Shown: piece by piece, positions 53,201 through 61,000 of the stretch
Numbering within the stretch: the first letter of the stretch is position 1
How the letters are laid out: each line of letters starts with the position of its first letter
Assembly: GCF_001750145.1 (NCBI RefSeq)
Contig: NZ_CP015732.1
Location: forward strand, 3,596,001-3,660,000
DNA: 64,000 nucleotides
Origin: Arthrobacter sp. U41
Lineage (GTDB): Bacteria > Actinomycetota > Actinomycetes > Actinomycetales > Micrococcaceae
Reading direction: 5' to 3'
The notes under the pieces: generated by a model
The model's input: only the letters and a program-made list of their open reading frames with translations
What the model was told of the DNA's origin: nothing
Database searches by the model: none
Made by a program: the position numbers and the translations under genes

Positions 53201-53729
53201 ATGCACTGTCGGCGGCAGCGCTTGCCTCCAGAGCAGCCCGCTTCGGGTGATCCGGGCAGAGGGTGAGTGCCGCCGCAATTTCCTTGGCTTGTGCTGAGCT
53301 GACTGAGCCCTCGAAGTAGTGTCCGGCGGTGGTCGCACACAACGCGTAAAGGTACTTGGCCGTGTCCGGCGAGGTTCCTCCGGAGGCAACACCTGCGGCC
53401 TGTTCCGCCGCGCTGTTTACGGTGCAGAGATCGAACGGCGTTGCCCAGGCTGCCCTTTAGTCGGTGACCGTGGTCCGCGAGGCGGTATTCACCGAGCAGG
53501 AGAGCGAATACTTCAGGCCCACCGGCGTGGGGGTCGGCGTGGGTGTTGCCGTGAACGTTGGCGTGGGCGTCAGGCTCGGAGAGGGTAGCGCCGTCGAAGG
53601 CGAACTGGATGAGCTGGGCGCAGCCGCCGGCGCTCCGCCACATCCGCACAAAAGAGATGCGGCGACAAGCGCGGACAGGGCAGTGGTCAGAATGCGGTTC
53701 AAGGTCCCCCAAAGAAGTGCTGTGGTCAC
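53183..53729 (-). pseudogene. lipoprotein gene interrupted by an in-frame TAA
   Basis: The first 90 codons (from 53729) encode a lipoprotein signal (LSALVAASLLCGCGG), a Ser/Pro/Thr repeat linker (TPTPTFTATPTPTPTP) and SLSCSVNTASRTTVTD, ending at TAA 53457-53459. The same frame then continues cleanly to 53183 with RAAWATPFDLCTVNSAAEQA, SPDTAKYLYALCATTAGHYF and ALTLCPDHPKRAALEASAAA, clearly coding. So the gene was ~180 codons and carries a nonsense change or sequence error. It overlaps the end of the CoiA gene. Function unknown. Confidence 0.72.
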
Positions 53730-53856
53730 AGGCTATACGTTCAGCTGCTGATGCAAGTCACAGACGCGCTTCTGCCGGGCGTACCGGCGCGGCTGTGAAC
53801 AATCAGTGCCGGGAGGTAATTCCGCCCCGGTGCAGCCGCGTCCGGCCCTTGAAAAG

Positions 53857-54156
53857 CTACCTCTGCCCGCCCGCGTTTTCGGCAACGAGACGCCTCAACT
53901 CGGCGTTGGACATCTCCTTGTTCTCCCCGCCCGAGCAGAGGTTGGCCTGAGGCTGCAGCAGATCGTCCAACGCCCGGACCAGGCCCGCGGTGACCTCAGG
54001 AGTCGCCCAGTTCTTATGCGCGACCTGAAATATCCAGTCGCAAACCTGCGCGCCCGTCAGGGAACGCTCCAGGTCAACCTCGTACTGGTCGTACTCCAGT
54101 ACCAAACGCACCTCGTCAAGCGTCCAGCCTCCCCAACCTGATTTCTCTGTCGACAT
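53857..54156 (-). CDS. hypothetical protein, 99 residues
   Basis: A small acidic protein starting MSTEKSGWGGWTLDEVRLVL, with LTGAQVCDWIFQVAHKNWAT and two cysteines. A GGAGG/GAGGG ribosome-binding site precedes the ATG. Seemingly soluble and helical, with no recognised domain. Stand-alone on the minus strand. Confidence 0.6.
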   Translation of the reverse strand: MSTEKSGWGGWTLDEVRLVLEYDQYEVDLERSLTGAQVCDWIFQVAHKNWATPEVTAGLVRALDDLLQPQANLCSGGENKEMSNAELRRLVAENAGGQR

Positions 54157-54374
54157 CCCTCGAGCCCGCCTCCTTCTTCAGTTCCGTGTCCGCCGTCCTA
54201 ACGTCACCACCTTAGGACAAAGGTCCAGGTTGAGTGGAGGGCAAATTGCACGCGCTCCGCTGGAGGGAGAGCGCCCCGGAGTAGGCTCGCGGTGTGAGCC
54301 TCACACAAGCCGCCCGCATCTGCCCCGGGTGCTCCCAGGACCGCTCCGGACTCGGGGAAGCGCCGTCGCCGACG

Positions 54375-54605
54375 CTACGACCCGCCGTCTCCGGCGCGGG
54401 CAGCGGGTACGAAGGCCCCGAAGGTTACCCGTCGGGGATCAAAATACACGCACTGAGGGTTGCTGCAATGATGAGGGGTTAGCTCGGGCGGGCGCCGCAG
54501 TCGCAGGCCTGAGCGCTGGCCTCGCCGCTGCAGATCGGCCAGGATTACGTCGCTGCCGCATAGGCTGCAGGTCCAGCGGGTGGGCCTGCCGGCTCCAGCT
54601 TCCAT
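54375..54605 (-). CDS. possible small zinc-ribbon protein
   Basis: A 76-codon ORF with two cysteine pairs spaced like a zinc ribbon (WTCSLCGSD and HHCSNPQCVYF). No clear ribosome-binding site. A shorter plus-strand ORF overlaps it (54294-54482), also with a CxxC, so strand assignment is uncertain. Confidence 0.35.
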   Translation of the reverse strand: MEAGAGRPTRWTCSLCGSDVILADLQRRGQRSGLRLRRPPELTPHHCSNPQCVYFDPRRVTFGAFVPAARAGDGGS

Positions 54606-54683
54606 GACGTGAATTCTAGCCCGGACGTTTCGGGGACGGCCATGACAGGCTGCGCTCGGGGTCCCGGCTGGTCAGTGGGCCGT

Positions 54684-55292
54684 TTACATGTCTTCCTCGT
54701 CGACTTCGCTGAGGAGCCGAACCCCTGGCGGTAAACCAGGGTCGGGCTTCTCGTGCTTGCCCAGGCGAGGGGACGCCTCTCCAATTGTCAGGGCCTTCCA
54801 CCTGAACCACCGGCGCTGAAAAATCGCCCAAGAGTCGCAGTCGACTCTCATGCGTCGGGCTGCCACCATCCTGCCGAGACGAGTGTTACTTGCACGAAAC
54901 GAATCGTAGGCCGTGACCTCTATGACGCCGCCATGCTCCCGGTTCAGCGCAATGGACAACTTCATCGGCTCCGCACCGGGGTCCATGAAGGGACGGTACT
55001 GCTCAGAGCCGTCCATAAGGCGACCGTAGACGGGAGTGACCTGAATGTTCCAGAGGTTCCCGTCGCCGTAGTGGCGGATTTCCACGTCGCTCAGGGCGTA
55101 CGTTTCCCGAGGCTTACCGTGTTCGAGCGTGATGTACGCGGTGCCGGCCTCGCGAATGAAGAATGCTATGCCCGCCATGGGAAAGATTTGTTCGGCCCGG
55201 AAAATCTGCCAGCCAACACCGACAGCAGCGATGGCAGAGAACACCAGCGCAGCCAGTGCCACAATCTCGGCACCCGTCAAAACTCCACCCAT
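54684..55292 (-). CDS. membrane-anchored hypothetical protein, 202 residues
   Basis: One N-terminal helix (IVALAALVFSAIAAVGVGWQIF), then a beta-rich soluble region (ETYALSDVEIRHYGDGNLWN, GVIEVTAYDSFRASNTRLGR) and an acidic end (LLSEVDEEDM). AGGGAG precedes the ATG. No domain recognised. Proteins of this shape occur in accessory DNA, sometimes beside defence genes. Confidence 0.65.
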   Translation of the reverse strand: MGGVLTGAEIVALAALVFSAIAAVGVGWQIFRAEQIFPMAGIAFFIREAGTAYITLEHGKPRETYALSDVEIRHYGDGNLWNIQVTPVYGRLMDGSEQYRPFMDPGAEPMKLSIALNREHGGVIEVTAYDSFRASNTRLGRMVAARRMRVDCDSWAIFQRRWFRWKALTIGEASPRLGKHEKPDPGLPPGVRLLSEVDEEDM

Positions 55293-55336
55293 TTCTCCCT
55301 GGTTCTCATAAGGGAGAGCCTATCTTCCGCAGCCCA

Positions 55337-55429
55337 CCCGCCTTCCCTCCTGTCTGTCCCACCTTTTCCCCGCCGCCCTGCGCCACTCTCAAAATTAGAA
55401 AGCAGGGGTTGAGTCGGCGGGAAGGCGGG
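55337..55429. repeat. inverted repeat next to the integrase gene
   Basis: CCCGCCTTCCC (55337-55347) and its complement GGGAAGGCGGG (55419-55429) are separated by 71 bp, in a pyrimidine/purine-skewed intergenic region downstream of the recombinase gene. Could be a recombination-related site or a loose terminator; not resolved. Confidence 0.45.
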
Positions 55430-55537
55430 CGGGACAGTGGAGGAATCGGTGGTCCTCAGCGCTGCTTTTCCACCCCTCTCATTTCCGAAATTCGTACCTT
55501 AGATATAGGGACGCAAAAACACCGGCTCCCGAGACCC

Positions 55538-56458
55538 CTACGCGAGTGCCCTCGCGACGTCATATCCGGCGGACTTTTGGAGGTTGTTCCGGGCCCGGTC
55601 GTACCTCCTGGTGGTCCGCGGATCCGCATGTCCCATGCTGTCCTGGAGGGCATGCAGTGACGTCCCGCTGTCCAGGGCGATCGTGGCGAACGTGTGCCGC
55701 AGGCTGTGCGGACTGATCTGGCCATCTATGCCGGCCTGCTGGGCCAATCGCTGCACGATGCGGAACGCCGACGTCCGGTGCAGGGGCTTTCCGGTGGCCG
55801 TGGTGAGCAGCGGCCGGCTCATGCTGTGCCCGAGCACGATGTCCGCGCCCGTGGTGGCCAGGTAGAAGTTCATCGCCACCACCGCCGGCGCCGGGACGGC
55901 GACCTTCGCGGACTTCCCGCCCTTGCGGCGGACGGTGAGCACCCGGTGGCCCGAGTCGTGGGCGTAGTCGCTGGTCCGGGCCTGAAGCGCTTCGCTGATC
56001 CGGAGGCCGGTGAACATCAGCAGGCTGACCAGCGCATTGGACCTGGGACCGTCCCTGCGGGCCGCCTCCAGCAGCGCGAGTGCCTGGTCGCGGCTGAGCC
56101 CCTGGGTGGAACTGTGGTCGGCATCGACAGCGGGACGGGAAATCGTCGCGACCGGGTTCCGGTCCACCAGTTCTTCAGCCAGTGCGTACCGGTAGAAGCT
56201 CGACAGCGCAGCGAGCGTCCTGGCCACCGTCGCCGGAGCTCCGGTGAGGGTGTGCCGGTAGCCGTCCAGATGCACCCGGCGCACCGTGAGCAGATCCAGA
56301 CCGTGCCCATCGAGCCAGGTGCAGTACGTGAGCAGATTCAGGGTGTAGCCACGCAGCGTGTGCGGCGAGGACTGCGCGAGCTGCCACGCGGCAATAATAC
56401 TGGCGTGTCGTTCCGCGTTTCCGGCAAGTGAGGTGCTAAAAGCGAGGTCATTTCCCAT
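55538..56458 (-). CDS. tyrosine recombinase/integrase (XerC/D-type)
   Basis: About 306 residues from the ATG at 56458; upstream in-frame starts to 56536 are possible and no clear ribosome-binding site decides. A SAM-like N-terminal core-binding domain (SSPHTLRGYTLNLLTYCTWL) is followed by the catalytic domain with Arg in TGLRISEALQ, Lys in RRKGGKSAKV, HxxR in ISPHSLRHTFATIA, His in DSMGHADPRTT and nucleophile Tyr in RRYDRAR. It could mobilise this region. No excisionase was recognised. Confidence 0.9.
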   Translation of the reverse strand: MGNDLAFSTSLAGNAERHASIIAAWQLAQSSPHTLRGYTLNLLTYCTWLDGHGLDLLTVRRVHLDGYRHTLTGAPATVARTLAALSSFYRYALAEELVDRNPVATISRPAVDADHSSTQGLSRDQALALLEAARRDGPRSNALVSLLMFTGLRISEALQARTSDYAHDSGHRVLTVRRKGGKSAKVAVPAPAVVAMNFYLATTGADIVLGHSMSRPLLTTATGKPLHRTSAFRIVQRLAQQAGIDGQISPHSLRHTFATIALDSGTSLHALQDSMGHADPRTTRRYDRARNNLQKSAGYDVARALA

Positions 56459-56550
56459 AGAAGCATCATAACTGTCATTATGTTGTGGATTTATGATGTA
56501 TGGATTCACTAAAGCTTTCAGGCCCGTATTGGGCAACGCGAGGAGTTCGT

Positions 56551-57150
56551 ATGAGCGATATCAGTCTCATGGGTCAGTCGGATGAGGATGAAGGTTTTCA
56601 CTACATATCCACTGAGGACTTCGGACTACCGCAGGCATCCGTTGCCGATGACAGCGAAGCCACAGCGTTGATTCGGAAATGGCATCACGGACTAGTTGAG
56701 CTTGATGCACCGGAAGATGTTCCGTTGTCGGATATCGACGCGAGCATACAGGGGGTCCTGCGACGGGATGTCCTGGAGTTCTATATAGCCGGGCCTGAAC
56801 GAACCTACGATGAGGCCCCTCATCGTGGGGTGCTCTCGGTCCCCTTGCGGTTCAGCTTCATGACGGCAGGATCGTCCTTGCCGATGGCAATCACCGGTGG
56901 GCTACGGCCCGGATCCGAGACGACAGATCATTCCGCGCGCAGTTACTCCGTCAGCGACCGAGGAAAGACCGACCGGTCACCGGAATCGGGTAGATGTAGT
57001 CCGGGTTGCGTTCGGCGTTCGGAACTCCGCTTTGTTATAGGGCTTCGCAGCGGCGATCGAAGAGTGCCCATCCTCGCTTCAAGATTTGGAATGACGCCTC
57101 GAAAGGCTGGGCGATTTCTTCCAAGGATCCTCCTGCGACGCCTGTGCTGA
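56551..57150 (+). CDS. hypothetical protein, possibly C-terminally degraded
   Basis: From the ATG at 56551 (GAGGAG upstream) about 130 residues look natural: MSDISLMGQSDEDEGFHYIS, SEATALIRKWHHGLVELDAP, and VLRRDVLEFYIAGPERTYDE. After about codon 130 the composition changes (Arg/Ser-rich) and the frame runs antisense to the next gene, so the true C-terminus may have been lost. Codon use is less GC-rich than its neighbours. Divergent from the recombinase. Function unknown. Confidence 0.5.
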   Translation: MSDISLMGQSDEDEGFHYISTEDFGLPQASVADDSEATALIRKWHHGLVELDAPEDVPLSDIDASIQGVLRRDVLEFYIAGPERTYDEAPHRGVLSVPLRFSFMTAGSSLPMAITGGLRPGSETTDHSARSYSVSDRGKTDRSPESGRCSPGCVRRSELRFVIGLRSGDRRVPILASRFGMTPRKAGRFLPRILLRRLC

Positions 57151-57823
57151 GCGGTTGCCCTTTTACAGGGGATTGAAATACAGCTCGCTGAGCCACAGCC
57201 CAAGTCAAGGCGTGCGCGTCTCCGCTCATTTGGCGCCACAGGAGATTTATCTCGTTCTGCAAGTCAGCGTTCGTCCCGTAGGTCACTTGGGCGGCATACG
57301 GGATTACCGCATCTGAAATATTCAGAGATTTGTCCGCACCAGCCCGTCGAGCTTCTTCCATCCGACCTGTCAGCCATTCCACCTGCGCCCGGACCCGCTG
57401 ATGCTCATCACCTGTAAGGCCTGGAGATTTCAGAGTCTCTTCGTGGAACTGTCTTGAACGCTTGTACGATTCAGCAATTGCGGCCAGTCCGCGACCCCTG
57501 CGGATCTCAGCATCGTCCGGTCCCAAAATGTAGACGGCCTGGGACCCTGCCAGTAGAGCGCCACGCAGAGTGGTGTAGTGCGCTATTGGGTAAACCTCTC
57601 TTGCTTTGATTGCTGTCCAAGCGAGGCGAAGATGCTCACCGGCCGAGATCAGGCAGATGCGTGCGGCCTCGCTGATGGGATGGGACTCGAAGACAGCATC
57701 GTCCTTATGAAGCTCGCTACCCACCTGTGGATTCTCGTGCCGCCCTGCACGGATCCTCCACCCTTCAAGGTCGGGTTCACGGGACTTTAAGTGATTGTAA
57801 TACGCTGCAGATTTGTCGCTCAT
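57035..57823 (-). CDS. hypothetical helical protein, 262 residues
   Basis: Starts MSDKSAAYYNHLKSREPDLE, with GGGGA about 8 nt upstream. A mostly alpha-helical soluble protein; conserved-looking segments are ISAGEHLRLAWTAIKAREVY, HYTTLRGALLAGSQAVYILG and LLWRQMSGDAHALTWAVAQR. The W-x3-SG-x2-H-x4-W pattern and the early H/W pair suggest a binding or catalytic pocket. No family recognised. Lies between the recombinase and the restriction enzyme. Confidence 0.65.
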   Translation of the reverse strand: MSDKSAAYYNHLKSREPDLEGWRIRAGRHENPQVGSELHKDDAVFESHPISEAARICLISAGEHLRLAWTAIKAREVYPIAHYTTLRGALLAGSQAVYILGPDDAEIRRGRGLAAIAESYKRSRQFHEETLKSPGLTGDEHQRVRAQVEWLTGRMEEARRAGADKSLNISDAVIPYAAQVTYGTNADLQNEINLLWRQMSGDAHALTWAVAQRAVFQSPVKGQPLSTGVAGGSLEEIAQPFEASFQILKRGWALFDRRCEAL

Positions 57824-57929
57824 CCGGTTACATTCCCCAGTAGGTAAATGAGCGCCAGTGGGAAAGGCCCGGTCGCTTGCTTGGGGCTTCCTCTGCTTCC
57901 CGTTTGGTCTTCACGGGGTCAACCACCGC

Positions 57930-58073
57930 CTATTCCGCAATCTCCAGCGCCGGAAGCCCAGCCACGACCTTGTTGGTCTCCAGTGACACCGTGACGATCC
58001 GCTTGATCAGGTCGATGATGTAGCGCGGATCGCCAACTTCGCGGCAGAAGTCGTTCGGGTCATTGACGATCTA
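57930..58073 (-). pseudogene. severed C-terminal tail of the Type ISP enzyme
   Basis: Directly after the TAG at 58071-58073, the same frame continues for 46 codons to another TAG (57930-57932): IVNDPNDFCREVGDPRYIID, LIKRIVTVSLETNKVVAGLP, ALEIAE. This is the expected conserved end of single-chain Type ISP restriction enzymes (GIVNDPNDW, YIxDLIxRVVTVS). The stop is therefore internal to the ancestral gene. Confidence 0.8.
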
Positions 58074-61000
58074 CGAGTCCTTGTGCGTCGTCACCTGGTA
58101 CCGGTCGAGGATCCACTCGATGGCTGACTTCCCGTTGACCTGGTAGTCCAGCACCTCGGCCGGAATGCCTTCGAGTGTGACGTTGGAGTTGAAAATGATC
58201 CGGGAGCGGTCTTTGCGGGCACCCCAGGAAAGCTTCTGCACGCGGTAATAGTCGTACTGCGCTTCAAGGTCCGCCGGCGGCTCCGTCCGATGCACCTCGG
58301 TCAGCTCGGCAGGTGCCATAGTCTCGTAGTTCAAGTGCAGGTCTGCGAGGTCTCGGCCGGCAGCGCTGAATCCCCAGAAGTCCTTGACCTTCGGGATCCG
58401 CGGCAGCATCTTCATCAAGTCAGCCTTGTAGGTTTCCTTGTAGGTCGGAGAGTGCAGCAAACCGTAGACGTAGTAGAAGACGTCTTCCTTGGATATGGGC
58501 ACGCCGTCATAGAAGCCGCGGTAGGTGTCGAGAGTTGCGTCCGTGATGTTCTCCCGCCGGCGGTAGCCGTCGACAATGACCTCACCGACGGCCGGGATCG
58601 CCAGCTCGTTTTCTGGGATTGGCTCGTAGGTGTATAGCGGGAAGACTTGTCCAGTGTGCATCGCATGCAAGTCGGGGACGAACTGACCCATCAGAGCTGC
58701 GAAGGGCTTTTGCGCGCCGGTTCCTGTTATCTGAATGTACGTGTTTGGAGTCGCGGACGACGGAAAGAGTTTCGGCACCTGATAGACCATGTCATTCATC
58801 GATGGGTCTAGGTAAACCGTCTCACGAGTAAATGGACGGTAAATCGCGGTCCGGACGGCCGACTCAATGAATGCATGTGACCTGCCCCGCAGCCTGTCAG
58901 CCAACAGCCCGCGGTTCCAACTAATCCTCTGAGGGTCAAGATCGGGTTCTTGTAGACCAATCTGATTCTCGTAGTGAGCGATCATTTGCCGCATGTTTGC
59001 TGCCATTTTTTTGCCGCTGAAGCCATAACACCAAGCGTCACGATTAGTCTTGACCCCAGCCGTGAAAATCCGGAAGATCGCGCTAGTAGCTTCTTTGCCC
59101 TTGGTTGCCTTGTCACCGATAGCCTGGTAGGAGCCATAGTCTTCGTCCCGATGGTTAATCCAATCGCCTTCACCGCTGGGGGAAACGACACTCCATGCTG
59201 TCCCTTCCAGTGACCGCTCACTAACCAAGACATCCAACTTTTGATCACTGGTCAGATAGTCTCCAATGTCGCTGTATTGCACATCGGTTTCGCCTTGGTG
59301 GCTAATGTTCTTGATCAGAACCACGATAGCTATGGGGGTTCGAACTCCTTCCGTAAACACGTTTCCCCCTTCTTGGCGTCGGAGTTCCCCTGAAAGTCGG
59401 GCGTTGCCCCTTAAGTTGTAGACGAAAACCCTGCTGAACTCGCTGCCCAGAGTTTTTCGGAATCCATCAAATGCGGGCAGGTCAATGAATGAGCCATTCG
59501 AGACGAAGGCTATGACACCGTTGTCTTTGATCCGGTTTGAGGCCCAGCGAATTCCGCGGACGTACGAGTCGTAGAGTCCGTTCTTGTTCGTTGCCACGGA
59601 GAGTTTTGCGTAGGTACCAGCAATCGACGCATCCAGTGCTGGGTATTTCTGATTTTGGTTGTTGTCGTTCGCGCTTGTCTGGCCTGTCGAGTACGGCGGA
59701 TTCATGACGATGACGCGGATGTTCTGGTTCTTTTGCCGAACCACTCGTTCATGGTTCTCCGGAAAGATGCCCGTAGCCTGCAGCTGACCGTCGCCCTCGT
59801 TAAGTTGGAACGTGTCAGTCAGGGCAATGCCGTCGAATGGCACATAGCCGGCTTCGACGCCCGCTGCGGCTGCCACCTCCGAGTAGACCGTCTCAATGTT
59901 AATGGCGGCAATGTAGTAGCTGAGCAGGACGATCTCGTTGGCGAACATCTCCTGGGTGTACTTGCGGTGCAAGTCCTCCGGCTTGATGAGCCCTATCTGC
60001 AGCAAGCGGGTCAGGAATGTGCCCGTCCCGACGAAAGGCTCCAAGATGGAGACGCCCTCATCGGACAGTGACTTCCCGAACTCCAGGCGCAGGGCCGCAT
60101 CGGCCGAACGCAGGATGTAGTCGACCACGGGAACTGGTGTGAAGACAATGCCCAACCTGTCAGCAACGCGGGGGAAAGCGTTGCGGAAGAAGTTGTCGTA
60201 AAGCTCTACGATGATGGCCTGCTTGGCTGCGGCGTTGTCGATCTTGGAGACGCGGGCCCGGACAGACTCATAAAACTTCTCCAGGCCTTTGCTTTCCTTC
60301 TCAAACACGGCATTGGAGCCAAGCTGGTCCAGGATAGTCTGCATCGCTCGGGATACAGGGTTGTGCTCGGTGAAGTTGGAGTCGGCAAACATGGCATCAA
60401 ACACTGGCTTGGTTACCAGGTGTTGGGCGAGCATCTCGACGGCCTGGGCGTTATCGATCTCAGGATTCAGATTCTCACGGAGGCCGGCAACGAAGCCGTC
60501 GAAGGCTATCCGGTGGCTGGGGTCGGCGTCTTCGAGCAGGTCGTTGATCAGATCGATGTGCTTCGTGGCAATGGATGCAATGTCCTTGGACCAGTCCTCC
60601 CAGTACATGCGGTTGCCGCACTTGTCGACGATCTTCGCGTAGACAGAGTCCTTCCATTCCTCTACCGGAAATGTCAGCGTTTCCTGCGTTCCCGGGCCTA
60701 CAGGTCCTGGCTCCGGTTCCACGTCCGGGGAAGGGCTCGGGTCAATAACCGGCGCCTTCTTCTTTGGCGCCAAGTCAATCTTGTCCACGATGATGGACTC
60801 GGGAGCCTTGTTGTTCAGCTCGATCTGATTTATCGACGAATCCATCCGTTCATCGTGGGCACGCAGTGCCTGAAGGACTTGCCAGACGACCTTGTAGCGT
60901 TGGTTGTCCTTCAGCGCCTCCGAGGTCGACATGCCTTCCGGGATGGCGATCGGCAGGATGATGTAACCGAACTTCTTTACCTCGCCGGTGTCGGCGTTCA

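Noticed and set aside
52229..53392. 387-codon minus-strand ORF
   Set aside because: Antisense to the CoiA-like gene; Arg/Pro/His-rich with no recognised domain.
53520..53620. Repetitive (ACxCCx)n stretch
   Set aside because: Codes for the Thr-Pro/Ser linker of the interrupted lipoprotein; not a DNA-level element.
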